Assembly (NCBI GenBank): GCA_013138965.1
Contig: WTBT01000039.1
Span: forward strand, 1-49,127
Direction of reading: 5' to 3'
Length of the DNA stretch: 49,127 nucleotides
DNA from: Candidatus Aegiribacteria sp.
Lineage (GTDB): Bacteria > Fermentibacterota > Fermentibacteria > Fermentibacterales > JCC-6
In this document: positions 34,800 to 44,145 of the stretch, one piece after another
Layout: every line of letters begins with the position of its first letter
How positions within the stretch are numbered: the first letter of the stretch is position 1
The notes under the pieces: model-generated
The model's input: the letters and a program-made list of their open reading frames with translations, nothing else
Database searches by the model: none
Told to the model about the DNA's origin: nothing
Position numbers and translations under genes: made by a program

Positions 34800-35066
34800 A
34801 TGTTCAAGCAGAAGAAGAAGATTCATGTTTCACACTTGCTCACAGGTATTATTGTTGGTATACCCAATTACTTCGCTTCATTTTTCCTTATTCTGGTACT
34901 CTCAAAACTTAAAACTGCAGTTGTTTTCCCTGTTTACAGCGCCGCTACAATCGTATTGATAAGCCTTACCGGCTGGTTGTTCTTCAACGAAAAACTGAAA
35001 TTCAGGGAACGGATTGCGGTTGGTCTTATTGTTGCGGCTCTGATTCTGGTGAATATTCGACCATGA
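34800..35066 (+). pseudogene. Truncated EamA/DMT-family transporter, C-terminal part
   Basis: Eighty-eight residues with about three to four helices and the ending SLTGWLFFNEKLKFRERIAVGLIVAALILV, typical of the last helices of DMT/EamA transporters. Whole EamA proteins are near 290 residues, so about two thirds is missing. Repeat B ends two bases before the ATG, so insertion or recombination at the repeat removed the 5' part. It overlaps the MATE start by four bases. Confidence 0.7.
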
Positions 35067-36436
35067 AAAAACAAAAACTCTCTGCCTCGGAACGGACCAA
35101 TCTTCTTGGTACCCAGTCCATAGGCAGGCTTCTGATAAGGCTTTCGGGTCCCGCCATAACCGGCATGCTCGTCCAGTCCATGTACAATCTCGTTGACACC
35201 ATTTTCGTAGGCAAGGGAGTAGGAACCCTCGCGCTCGCAGCCCTTGCGGTCTGCTTCCCTATCCAGATGCTTCTCCTGGCAGTGGGTAAGACGGTTGGGA
35301 TAGGTGCCGCATCAATCATATCCAGGAGACTGGGGGCAGGCAGGGAGGAAGAAGCTGGACGAATTGCCGGAGGTTCCTTCTTTCTTGCTGCCCTGCTCGG
35401 TTTCCTGATCTCCGTTTCCGGGCTGATTTTCATTGAGCCTGTACTGAGGCTCTTCGGCGCCAGCAGCGGTATAATGCCCTACGGCAGAGATTATCTGTCA
35501 ATAATCCTCCTCGGAGGGACTTTTTTCGCGGTAACTGTATGCTCAAATGACATCACCAGGTCCGAGGGGAACGCCAAGGTTGCCATGATAAGCATGTTCG
35601 TGGGAGCAGGCATCAATACAATCCTGGACCCAATTTTCATCTTCGCCCTTGGAATGGGAATTCGTGGTGCCGCTGTAGCAACAGTCATAGGCCAGCTGTC
35701 AGCTTTCTTCTGGATTACAAGATATTTCTTCTCGGGCAAAAGCCATCTGAAATTCGACTGGAAGCATCTTATCCCTGGATTAGACCAGTCCCTGAAGGTG
35801 CTGCAGATCGGATCTCCATCATTTGCCAGAATAGTGGGTGGAAGCCTCATGGCCATCGTTGTGAACAACACCATCATGTATTACGGCTGTGAAGTGCATC
35901 TCGCTGTCCTCGGGGTTGCGAACAGGATTCTGACCTTTGCTCTCATGCCGATTTTCGGGTTGGTGCAGGGACTGCAGCCGGTTGTTGGTTACAATTACGG
36001 AGCCGGATACTTTAACAGGGTGAAGAAAGCTCTGAAGTACGCGATCTTTTCCGCAACTGCTCTTTCAGGGACCTACTGGCTTTTGTTCGAACTGGCCCCC
36101 GGTTTCATGCTTGGTCTTTTCAGCAACGATGAGAATCTTATCTCCGAAGGGACGGGAATACTGCGAATACTTGTTCTCATGATGCCTGCTGTGGGATTTC
36201 AGGTAATAGGGGCGGGAACCTTTCAGGCTCTGGGAAAAGCTGGCATTGCTTTTGTGCTATCCATCTCTCGACAGGTTCTCTTCCTTATCCCGCTGGCGCT
36301 TCTTCTGCCCAGAGCCATATCACCTCCTCTTAGCGGTGTCTGGAGCGCATTCCCGTCAGCGGATCTTCTGGCAGTCTGCGTGACAGCCATATTCTTTATT
36401 CGGGAAATGCGAAAAATGAAATCACTGGCTCCATAG
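35063..36436 (+). CDS. MATE-family efflux transporter
   Basis: A 457-residue, 12-helix MATE exporter. N-terminal GxxxRLLIRLSGPAITGML and YNLVDTIFVGKGVGTLALAAL are typical of the DinF/NorM-like branch, which pumps drugs or metabolites out using Na+ or H+. The start (ATG 35063) overlaps the EamA fragment stop (ATGA), a trace of a former two-gene exporter operon. No terminator is seen. Confidence 0.9.
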   Translation: MKKQKLSASERTNLLGTQSIGRLLIRLSGPAITGMLVQSMYNLVDTIFVGKGVGTLALAALAVCFPIQMLLLAVGKTVGIGAASIISRRLGAGREEEAGRIAGGSFFLAALLGFLISVSGLIFIEPVLRLFGASSGIMPYGRDYLSIILLGGTFFAVTVCSNDITRSEGNAKVAMISMFVGAGINTILDPIFIFALGMGIRGAAVATVIGQLSAFFWITRYFFSGKSHLKFDWKHLIPGLDQSLKVLQIGSPSFARIVGGSLMAIVVNNTIMYYGCEVHLAVLGVANRILTFALMPIFGLVQGLQPVVGYNYGAGYFNRVKKALKYAIFSATALSGTYWLLFELAPGFMLGLFSNDENLISEGTGILRILVLMMPAVGFQVIGAGTFQALGKAGIAFVLSISRQVLFLIPLALLLPRAISPPLSGVWSAFPSADLLAVCVTAIFFIREMRKMKSLAP

Positions 36437-36540
36437 CAGGCATTCACACTTTGACAAACGCGAAGTTTGAATGAATCTTTGATAATTACTCCGATTCTCG
36501 CGATTGTACCATTCAGAAATGGAGAATAATTCGCGCTAGG

Positions 36541-36666
36541 ACAATGGTTTCTCCGCGATCCTTTGATTTGCTCGCAAAGAGGCCCATTCGTCCCAATAAG
36601 CATCCGATTCCAGACTAAAACTAACCATATGGACTGAAACACCTGCAATCAAACATCGTTGCTAAC
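36541..36666 (+). repeat. Repeat C (RAYT-associated)
   Basis: Second full copy of the 126-base repeat B, in the same orientation, after the MATE gene. Identity looks close to 90%. The last 60 bases match repeat A by the RAYT gene. Repeats B and C flank the EamA fragment and MATE gene as direct repeats. Confidence 0.75.
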
Positions 36667-36671
36667 AAAAA

Positions 36672-36885
36672 CGCACTGGGAATCCGGGGTGAAGATACAC
36701 GCTCCATCGCAAGTCGGACTTGTAAGATTTCACCCGACCTCTATTTCCGGAACATCGTCTTGCCACGGAACGTAGTCCGCGCAGGCTTCGCAGACCAGTC
36801 CCAACGGCTTGCGCGGAGGTCTGGGATCTTCCCATAAATCAAGGTGTTTCAGAATGCGCCTTATGACAAACGGCTGCTCGATGAA
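36672..36885 (-). pseudogene. IS91-family transposase C-terminal remnant
   Basis: Complement of 36730-36885 is one open frame: FIEQPFVIRRILKHLDLWE, then PRPPRKPLG, ending VPWQDDVPEIEVG with TGA at 36732-36730. It matches the end of the remnant at 1100-1884, including about 55 bases beyond the stop (36672-36729). All upstream transposase sequence is gone; its place is taken by RAYT-type sequence from 36886. Confidence 0.75.
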
Positions 36886-36887
36886 GA

Positions 36888-36954
36888 GGCCGTCCCCTGA
36901 ATGATCCGGAGGCTTTTTATTCGCTATTTACGAATAAAAAACCTCCGTCCCTAA
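36888..36954 (-). repeat. REP-like hairpin copied from the RAYT 3' end
   Basis: GAGGCCGTCCCCTGAATGA (36887-36905) is identical to the RAYT tail at 33180-33198. Then GGAGGCTTTTTATTCG (36908-36923) pairs with CGAATAAAAAACCTCC (36931-36946), loop CTATTTA. The right edge matches the RAYT left end (32423). It stops just after the stop codon of the NuoG/GltD fusion and could double as that operon's terminator. Confidence 0.7.
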
Positions 36955-39900
36955 TTAAATCACGCGGAAGCGTTCGGTGCCTACTTCGAGGATTTCACTG
37001 CGATACTCCTGGGAATGTGTCATCGGCGGCTGGATTGAAGATGCCCTGGCATCTGCCGAAACGGGAATAAGTGTTCCCCTGCCATCCCAGTTTCTCTCCT
37101 CCCCGGTATTCCAGTAGAACCTTACAAGATCTCCGAGACTATCCCTGACAATACTGTCAATTTTCTCAATCGAAGCATCAATGCCGAATACACCTGCCAG
37201 AGCTTCAAGAACCTCTACTCCGGTTTTCCCCGACGGCGGTGTCACCGCTTTTGCGAACTCAGTCAGGTTCCCTTCGAAGTTGCACCTTGATCCTGCAGTC
37301 TCCAGGAAGGTTGATCCCGGAAGTGTAACATCAGCGAATCTGGTGGTTTCTGTATCGGTCCAGTCCATGGCAGCAATGAATTCAGTATTACGGAACCAGG
37401 AACCCGGTCTGTTGTGCTCCAGTGGATTCTCACCGATTATAAGTGCCGCTTTAATCGTTCCTGCCTCAAGAATCTGCCGAAGTTCCTGACTTGTTGCGGC
37501 TCCGGGCAGTTCTTTATCGACAGGCATTCTGCCGGGTCCAAATGCTGGATCGGCTCCCATTACCTCAAGACCTGCGCTGTTAGCAATCAGCCTGGGAAGA
37601 AGCATATCCGAAACCTTGCCCGCGCCTCTCAGCATCAGGACCAGATCGGCGAATATTTCCATGTCATCAGGTGATGAGCCCTGTGCTCTGTCCGGGCTTT
37701 GAATGAAAACAAGGTTTTCTGAATATCGGATAAGCTCAGCCGTTTCGTATACATCCGATTCCTCTACGCCGGATCTCGCTGCTGCCGCAGCTATGGAAAC
37801 CTCCCTGTTCAGAAGGAACCCTTCACCCCCGTCAATGTCCATCGGATCGATATATCCATCATCGATGAGAACCTGCATAACGGCATTCCAGAAAATCGAT
37901 GCCCTGCCTCTCATTGGATCTACTGCCAGGGCAGCAAGGTGCTGGTCCATAGCGTCCAGGGCTGAATTAGAAACGATGAGCTTCGTCCCATTCCTGACAG
38001 CCTGGATAACATCTACCGCAAGTATCAGATGATCGGATTGAAGTGATGTATTGTTGCAGATGATAAGATCAGCGTTTTCGAGGCAGGTTCTGTCTGAAGT
38101 GGAAGCTGTGAATCCGAATGCTGGATCCAGCACTCCACTTCGACCCCCACCTGAAAGTATCGCGAGTGAGCCAACGTTGTTCGTTCCTATGCCCTCCCTT
38201 GCGATTCTTCCCGCAAGGTAGAGTTCCTCGTTGGTGAGTTCGGGAGATACGAAGACGGCAACACTTTCGGGGCCATGCTCATCGGCCACCTGTTGCAGGG
38301 ACTCTACTATTCTCCCGTTCGCCTCCTCCAAGCTCACTGGATTGTAGGAATATCCATCCTTCTCAACTGGACCTGTGAACCTATCCTGCTTTATGAAATA
38401 CTCCTGTCCGAACCTGCCGTATCTGCACAGATACTCTCCCGGAATTCCGGACGATCCTATGAAATACCTTCCGACACCGAAAGATCTCACGAGGATCTCA
38501 CAACCGAGAGAGCAGAAACCGCAGTGAGTTATTACATCTTCGGTTTCAAGACAGGCCCTTCCGGAGAAGGGGTATTTCACTGTAAGGGCTCCCGTCGGGC
38601 AGGCGTCAATACAGTTACCGCAGCTTACGCAGCTTGTAGCAACAAGAGGATCGTTCATGGCAGGGCGCATTTCCGTCCTGAAACCTCTGCCAACAAACCC
38701 GATGGCCGATACAGGCAGAACTTTCGCGCATGTTCTGATGCACCTTGCGCAGAGAACACACTTGTTCGGATCGTAGGAGATATAGGGATGGCGGTCATCA
38801 ACCTTGTGCTTTCGCACATATCCTTTGAAATGCTCCATATCCACGCCGTATTCCTCAGCGTAAAGCCTTAGGTCGCAGTCATCGAACCTCACGCAGCCGC
38901 ATGACAGACATCGATCACACTCATGATCATTATCCTCAAGTTCAAAACCTGTTGACACTTCCAGGAAGTTATTGCGCCTGTCATCTACATCTATCTGATG
39001 AGCTTCGTGACGTGGTGATTCCTTGACATCACCGAGTTCTGCCTTGCCGGGTTTTGACCAGAACTCCTTGTTGACAACGAAAGAGTCAGATTCAAGTTCC
39101 TCATTCAGAAGCCAGGCCTTTATAGCATTTGCGGCTTTCTGCCCGTCCCTGATCGCATCGATGGCAACTGTGGGGCCGTCATCAGCTGCATCTCCTCCTG
39201 CGAATACACCCTCGATATTGGTTTTCATTGTGTTGGCATCGATGATATAGGTGTTCCATCTGGTAAGGTCCAATTCGCCATCATCCGTATCTACAAGACC
39301 GTCGAGAACGGTATTCTGACCGATTGCGGAAATGGCCAGATCGCAGGGAAGATCAAATTCGGCACCCTCAATTGGGACGGGACGACGTCTTCCGGAATCA
39401 TCAGGCTCACCGAGTTTCATCCTCTGGCAATGAAGGGCACTGATCTTTCCGTTCTTCTTAATAATCCCCGTTGGAGCAGCCAGCTCCATTATTTCTATGC
39501 CCTCTTCCAGACAATCCTCGATCTCCATCTTATCCGCGGGCATCTCAGCTTTTGTCCTCCTGTAGAGAACGATAACCTTATCAGCATTAAGCCTCCACGC
39601 CATCCGGGCGGCATCCATAGCGGTATTGCCTCCACCCACAACAACCACGGTCCCGGAAAGCTGTTCAGGATCGTCAGCCTTTTCAACGAGAAAATCCGCG
39701 CCGGTTACAACACCCTCTGTATCGAATTCTCCTTCAACCCGCATGGCTTTTCCTGTCCATGCCCCGGGACCCACAAAAACGGCATCATGTCTCTCCCTCA
39801 GTTCCTCAAGGGTAACATCCTCTCCAACACGGACGCCGCATTTTATCTCCGCACCGGCACGGCAAATATATTCAACCTCTCTGTCGAGGATATCATCAGG

Positions 39901-40620
39901 GAGCCTGTATTCGGGAATACCGTACCGCAGCATTCCTCCGGTACGCTCTTTTGCCTCGTAAATAACAGGCTTTATCCCGCTCTTGCCCAGGAACCAGGCC
40001 GCTGTAAGGCCTGCCGGTCCGGAACCTATAATACCAACACTCTTTCCAGTATCGGGGGCGCATTCAGGTACTGTATCGTACGCCATCGGTGAATCCGAAA
40101 CAAACCTCTTGATGTTATTTATGGCTACAGGAGCATCGATATCCATTCTCCTGCACTCATCCTCGCACTTGCGGACGCAGACACGTGCACACATGGCTGG
40201 AAGCGGGTTCTTCTCGCGAATGAGATCAACAGCTTTCTGATACTGCCCCATTGCGGAGAGAGCTATGTATCCCTGAGCGTCAACACCCGCCGGGCAACCC
40301 TCCATACAGGGGGATATGCAATCCGCGTAATGATTGGAAAGCAGCAGTTCCAGCGCTGTTTTCCGAGATGCCATGATCCTTTCGTTCCTGGTTTCAATCT
40401 CCATATCCTGCGCTATGCGTGTAGCGCAAGCTGGAACCAGGTTACCTCTGCCCTTAACCTGCACAACACATACGAAACAGGAACCGTACGGCTCAAGCTC
40501 TTGTGAGTGGCACAGGGTTGGAATACTATCCAGTTCATTCTCATGGACCACTTCAAGAATAGTCTTCCCTGGAGTGGCCTCGATCTCCTTACCGTTGATC
40601 TTCAATCTGATCTTATCCAT
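36955..40620 (-). CDS. NuoG-GltD fusion subunit of a probable bifurcating transhydrogenase-type complex
   Basis: A 1221-residue fusion. Domains in order: 2Fe-2S ferredoxin (1-75; C37, C48, C51, C65); GltD-type FeS region (about 100-180); FAD/NAD(P)H oxidoreductase with GSGPAG (199-204) and an NADP site at VVVGGGNTAMDAA (326-338), YRR 353-355; ferredoxin clusters (C621-C631 and C664-C674); a molybdopterin oxidoreductase-type region from C700/C703/C707 to the end. Where formate dehydrogenases have the catalytic Cys or Sec, this protein reads NVGSLAILSGGG (815-826), so it is NuoG-like and not a formate dehydrogenase. It follows nuoF by 9 bases. The set resembles the Sporomusa-type Nfn (Stn) complex: NADH plus ferredoxin to NADPH (inference). 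Confidence 0.8.
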   Translation of the reverse strand: MDKIRLKINGKEIEATPGKTILEVVHENELDSIPTLCHSQELEPYGSCFVCVVQVKGRGNLVPACATRIAQDMEIETRNERIMASRKTALELLLSNHYADCISPCMEGCPAGVDAQGYIALSAMGQYQKAVDLIREKNPLPAMCARVCVRKCEDECRRMDIDAPVAINNIKRFVSDSPMAYDTVPECAPDTGKSVGIIGSGPAGLTAAWFLGKSGIKPVIYEAKERTGGMLRYGIPEYRLPDDILDREVEYICRAGAEIKCGVRVGEDVTLEELRERHDAVFVGPGAWTGKAMRVEGEFDTEGVVTGADFLVEKADDPEQLSGTVVVVGGGNTAMDAARMAWRLNADKVIVLYRRTKAEMPADKMEIEDCLEEGIEIMELAAPTGIIKKNGKISALHCQRMKLGEPDDSGRRRPVPIEGAEFDLPCDLAISAIGQNTVLDGLVDTDDGELDLTRWNTYIIDANTMKTNIEGVFAGGDAADDGPTVAIDAIRDGQKAANAIKAWLLNEELESDSFVVNKEFWSKPGKAELGDVKESPRHEAHQIDVDDRRNNFLEVSTGFELEDNDHECDRCLSCGCVRFDDCDLRLYAEEYGVDMEHFKGYVRKHKVDDRHPYISYDPNKCVLCARCIRTCAKVLPVSAIGFVGRGFRTEMRPAMNDPLVATSCVSCGNCIDACPTGALTVKYPFSGRACLETEDVITHCGFCSLGCEILVRSFGVGRYFIGSSGIPGEYLCRYGRFGQEYFIKQDRFTGPVEKDGYSYNPVSLEEANGRIVESLQQVADEHGPESVAVFVSPELTNEELYLAGRIAREGIGTNNVGSLAILSGGGRSGVLDPAFGFTASTSDRTCLENADLIICNNTSLQSDHLILAVDVIQAVRNGTKLIVSNSALDAMDQHLAALAVDPMRGRASIFWNAVMQVLIDDGYIDPMDIDGGEGFLLNREVSIAAAAARSGVEESDVYETAELIRYSENLVFIQSPDRAQGSSPDDMEIFADLVLMLRGAGKVSDMLLPRLIANSAGLEVMGADPAFGPGRMPVDKELPGAATSQELRQILEAGTIKAALIIGENPLEHNRPGSWFRNTEFIAAMDWTDTETTRFADVTLPGSTFLETAGSRCNFEGNLTEFAKAVTPPSGKTGVEVLEALAGVFGIDASIEKIDSIVRDSLGDLVRFYWNTGEERNWDGRGTLIPVSADARASSIQPPMTHSQEYRSEILEVGTERFRVI

Positions 40621-40629
40621 TGGCCGCTC

Positions 40630-42411
40630 CTACCTTGTAATCACTGCGCCGAAGTTGCAGCTTGTCATACACTTGCCACAATTGACGCAGGCTTCGATGT
40701 TAATTACGTGAACTTCTTTCACTTCGCCTGAAATGGCATCGACCGGACAATTCTTTGCGCAGAGAGTACATCCAACACACTTATCCGGAATGATATAGAA
40801 TTCCACAAGTGCCTGGCATTCACCGGCGGGACATTTTTTCTCGTTAATATGAGCCATGTACTCGTCAAGATAATAGCGGATCGTAGTCTGTACCGGGTTA
40901 GGAGCGGTCTGTCCCAATCCACAGAGGCTTGCTTCCTTTATCTGAATCGATAACTGCTCGAGTTTTTCAATGTCCTCCGGCTCGCCCTCTCCCCTGGTCA
41001 GTCTTTCCAGGATCTCAAGCATTCTCAGAGTCCCTATCCTGCAGAAAGTACATTTCCCGCACGATTCTTTCTGTGTGAAATCAAGGAAGAACCTTGCTAT
41101 TTCGACCATGCATATGTCTTCATCCATAACAACCATGCCGCCTGAGCCCATGATAGCCCCTGTGGCAGGAATAGACTCGAAGTCTACCGGAGTATCCTTC
41201 ATATCAGCGGGGATACAGCCTCCAGAAGGACCGCCCATCTGAACAGCTTTGAATTCCTTCCCTTCCTTTATGCCTCCACCAATTTTGAAAACAAGGTCCT
41301 CAATTGTTGTACCCATTGGAACTTCAGCCAGTCCTCCGTGAACCACTTTCCCGGCCAGCGCGAAAACCTTGGTTCCGGGGCTCTTTTCCGTTCCGAACGC
41401 CGTGAAGGCTTCTGCACCATTGCATATTATCCATGGCACGTTAGCAAAGGTTTCAACGTTGTTATTATTGGTTGGCTTCTGCCATAGTCCCTTCTCTGCA
41501 GGAAATGGCGGGCGTATACGGGGCATCCCGCGTTCTCCTTCGATAGATGCGAATAACGCAGTTTCTTCTCCGCAGACGAACGCTCCAGCCCCCTGTTTAA
41601 TCTTCAGATCAAAATCGAAACCGCTGCCGATGATATTCGTTCCGAGGTAACCCCGCTGCCTGGCTTCCGAAATGGCGATTTCCAGCCTGTGAATAGCCAG
41701 AGGATACTCGGCTCTGCAATAGATATATCCGAATGTTGCTCCGATAGCCCTGGCGCAGATTATCATCCCCTCAAGAATCGCGTGGGGGTCACCCTCAAGA
41801 ACGGATCTGTCCATGAACGCTCCGGGGTCACCTTCATCAGCGTTACAGACAACGTATTTCTGATCTCCTTCATTCGCGGCTGCGAAGGACCACTTCAATC
41901 CCGTAGGGAATCCTGCTCCTCCGCGCCCGCGCAGCCCCGAATCCTTGATGGTCTGGATTATCTCGGAGGGGGTCATTCCCGTAAGAGCTTTTCTTACCCC
42001 CTGATAGCCTCCAGCATCCTCGTAGTCCTTTATCGATTCGGGATCTATGGTGCCGCAGTTGCGAAGTACGATTCTCTCCTGGAGGTCAAGGAATTCACAT
42101 TCGGAACCGGAGGTCTCCCCATCGGGACAGCAACGGTAAACAAGGTTATCATCATCTATTATTTCGTTACCAAGAATGTGCTTACTGAAGATCTCCTCTG
42201 CAGATTCGGGGGTTACTCCGCCGTAGAATACTCTACTGTCCCCTTCTCTTATTTCAACCAGCGGTTCTCTGTAACACATGCCGATGCAGCCTGTTCTGGT
42301 GAGCAGGCAAACATCAGGGTTAGCTGCCGCCAGCACCGAAAGCCTGTCGTAAGCTGTCTGGGCTCCGGCGGATAAACCGCAAGTACCCATTCCCACTACT
42401 ATTTTCTTCAT
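40630..42411 (-). CDS. NuoF/HndC-like NADH-binding flavoprotein subunit
   Basis: A 593-residue subunit. An N-terminal thioredoxin-like 2Fe-2S domain has C11, C42 and C46 among its cysteines. The NADH/FMN domain has RGRGGAGFPTG near 160. A 4Fe-4S motif is CGKCTFCRIG (about 467-476). A C-terminal dicluster ferredoxin has CVGCTLCAKNCP and CVNCGKCMTSCNFG. This is the layout of HydB, HndC and related bifurcating enzymes, longer than respiratory NuoF. It probably holds the FMN that exchanges electrons with NADH. It lies 45 bases after nuoE. Confidence 0.9.
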   Translation of the reverse strand: MKKIVVGMGTCGLSAGAQTAYDRLSVLAAANPDVCLLTRTGCIGMCYREPLVEIREGDSRVFYGGVTPESAEEIFSKHILGNEIIDDDNLVYRCCPDGETSGSECEFLDLQERIVLRNCGTIDPESIKDYEDAGGYQGVRKALTGMTPSEIIQTIKDSGLRGRGGAGFPTGLKWSFAAANEGDQKYVVCNADEGDPGAFMDRSVLEGDPHAILEGMIICARAIGATFGYIYCRAEYPLAIHRLEIAISEARQRGYLGTNIIGSGFDFDLKIKQGAGAFVCGEETALFASIEGERGMPRIRPPFPAEKGLWQKPTNNNNVETFANVPWIICNGAEAFTAFGTEKSPGTKVFALAGKVVHGGLAEVPMGTTIEDLVFKIGGGIKEGKEFKAVQMGGPSGGCIPADMKDTPVDFESIPATGAIMGSGGMVVMDEDICMVEIARFFLDFTQKESCGKCTFCRIGTLRMLEILERLTRGEGEPEDIEKLEQLSIQIKEASLCGLGQTAPNPVQTTIRYYLDEYMAHINEKKCPAGECQALVEFYIIPDKCVGCTLCAKNCPVDAISGEVKEVHVINIEACVNCGKCMTSCNFGAVITR

Positions 42412-42456
42412 TCATTGCTCCAGACATTTTTCACAAAAGGACAGTTCGTCAGATTA

Positions 42457-42984
42457 TCAGACACCCTCTGCAGTTACTGCGATGGTATTGGTGCTTACTG
42501 CGGCCTTCTTCCTGTAATCGCGAAGGATCTTCCGAACCGAGGCGGGTGTAAGGCTGCCGTGTGTATCGTTGTTGATCATTATGACCGGCGCAAGTGAACA
42601 GCACCCTATACATGCCACCGTATTCAGAGTGAACAATCCGTCCTCCGTTGTATCGTCTACTTCGATACCCAGCTCATCCTCAATGGTTTCCCTGATCAGT
42701 TTCGCTCCAGATACATGGCAGGCCGTTCCCACACATACCCTGATGACGTATTTGCCCATGGGATGCAGCCTGAACTGGCTGTAGAATGTAATGACACCGT
42801 AGATATCGGATTCAGGTATGGCTGTGACACCAGCTATATAGTTGATTGCACGTCTTGGAATGTACCCGAAGTGTTCCTGGGCAGACTGCAGAAGCGGTAT
42901 CAGTTCCCCGGGGGCTCCATCATATCTCCACAGTCTGTAGTTGAAATTCTCCTGTTTTGCAGCCGTTTTTATCACTCCCTTCAC
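42457..42984 (-). CDS. NuoE/HndA-like 2Fe-2S subunit
   Basis: A 175-residue thioredoxin-like ferredoxin, the usual NuoE length. The 2Fe-2S ligands are in CVGTACHVSG and VACIGCCSLAP. It starts a three-gene set with the NuoF and NuoG/GltD subunits. The start is ATG 42984. Confidence 0.9.
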   Translation of the reverse strand: MKGVIKTAAKQENFNYRLWRYDGAPGELIPLLQSAQEHFGYIPRRAINYIAGVTAIPESDIYGVITFYSQFRLHPMGKYVIRVCVGTACHVSGAKLIRETIEDELGIEVDDTTEDGLFTLNTVACIGCCSLAPVIMINNDTHGSLTPASVRKILRDYRKKAAVSTNTIAVTAEGV

Positions 42985-43013
42985 GCACCTTGATCATTAA
43001 TTCTTATCAAGTG

Positions 43014-43047
43014 CAGGAATCAGTGAAACATGGTTTCACTGTTCCTG
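43014..43047 (-). promoter_or_regulatory. Long hairpin between the response regulator and nuoE genes
   Basis: CAGGAA (43014-43019) pairs with TTCCTG (43042-43047), and CAGTGAAAC (43021-43029) with GTTTCACTG (43033-43041): 15 pairs with one bulge and a 3-base loop. It has no U tract in the direction of transcription, so it is more likely an RNA processing site, attenuator element or protein-binding dyad than a plain terminator. Confidence 0.6.
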
Positions 43048-43073
43048 TGAAAGTAAGAAGTTCTTAAGTAATA

Positions 43074-44060
43074 TCAGTCTTCGATAAGCTTGATGACTTT
43101 TGCTTCCCGAACCCTGAGTACACCATCTATCTGATTAAGTTTCTGAATTATCCGAGGTGTTTTCCCCATTGCTCCATGACCGGTGATCATTCCCACCAGT
43201 TTACTGCCATCTTCTATCACGTCGCAGAAAACCACCTCGTCAATGAAGAACACGGTCGTAAATATCTGCTGTATCGCGGCGGGGTCGATATCAACGATTA
43301 TGTAGCTCATGGTTCCAGGTTGCCTTCTGGCATCAGCCTGGGCATCATGCTTTACAGCATGCTGATAGGTCTCTATGAACTGATCAACGTCTCTGTCGAG
43401 TTTCGGGCGTTCAACCTGGGACATGGAGACAACTTCGATGCCATCCATATCCTTGATCCTGCTGAATATTTCCTGTATTTCAGATGTGGAAGAAGCCTGC
43501 GCCAGCAGTATGATATCGAAATCTCCTCTGACGGCATCACATGACTGAATACCATTCATCTTGTAAAGGGAATCGTAGATTTCCATACTTCTGTCCGGTT
43601 CTGTTATCTTCACTGTAAGATAGCCGCTTACCGATTCCCTCATACCATCATCGGCGGCTTCTTCGGGAACATCTGTATCGGTCTTCCCGGGGGAGAGTTC
43701 TGCCAGCGCTTCAACAAGCTCAGATATCTCGAAAGGTTTGTCAAGATAACCGGTATTATGCTCCGAGAGCGCGGTCAGCATAAGTCTTTCATCACCGAAA
43801 CCTGTTATTACCAGAACTGGAAGATCGGGATATTGATTCTTAATGACCTTCAGTATCTTCAGCCCATCAATATCCGGCATGAATATGTCGGTAACAAGAT
43901 AATCGTAGGCAACTCCATTTTCCCTCGCCTGGTTCAGTTCATGAATCGCGGAAATGCCATCCGGACACGCAACTGCAGTGTAATCCTCCTGAGTGAGACC
44001 TATGGTGAGGTTTCGGCGGATCTCTGCCTCGTCATCGATAATTAATACGCGGCCTTTCAA
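43074..44060 (-). CDS. Response regulator with two AsnC-like sensory domains
   Basis: A 328-residue protein. Residues 1-115 are a receiver domain (D9, D10, phospho-acceptor D58, T86, K108 in LDKPF). From about 145 to 215 and about 250 to 328 are two domains resembling the Lrp/AsnC ligand-binding (RAM) fold: GYLTVKI, then a G-DF/YDI-type core, then DGIEVV; and MSYIIVDI, then DGVLRV. There is no DNA-binding or enzymatic output. It lies between nfnB and nuoE on the same strand, so it may tune these complexes or their expression. No histidine kinase is in the window. Confidence 0.78.
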   Translation of the reverse strand: MKGRVLIIDDEAEIRRNLTIGLTQEDYTAVACPDGISAIHELNQARENGVAYDYLVTDIFMPDIDGLKILKVIKNQYPDLPVLVITGFGDERLMLTALSEHNTGYLDKPFEISELVEALAELSPGKTDTDVPEEAADDGMRESVSGYLTVKITEPDRSMEIYDSLYKMNGIQSCDAVRGDFDIILLAQASSTSEIQEIFSRIKDMDGIEVVSMSQVERPKLDRDVDQFIETYQHAVKHDAQADARRQPGTMSYIIVDIDPAAIQQIFTTVFFIDEVVFCDVIEDGSKLVGMITGHGAMGKTPRIIQKLNQIDGVLRVREAKVIKLIED

Positions 44061-44145
44061 TTGATGCCTCCTCTATTCAGCTTGATTTTCCAAGGAATGT
44101 GGAACGCTACGTTCAGCCTGCTTAAAAGTCAAGAACACCACCCTC

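Noticed and set aside
36955..40620. Formate dehydrogenase alpha subunit
   Set aside because: The molybdopterin-fold region lacks the catalytic Cys or Sec (SLAILSGGG instead), and a GltD module is inserted.
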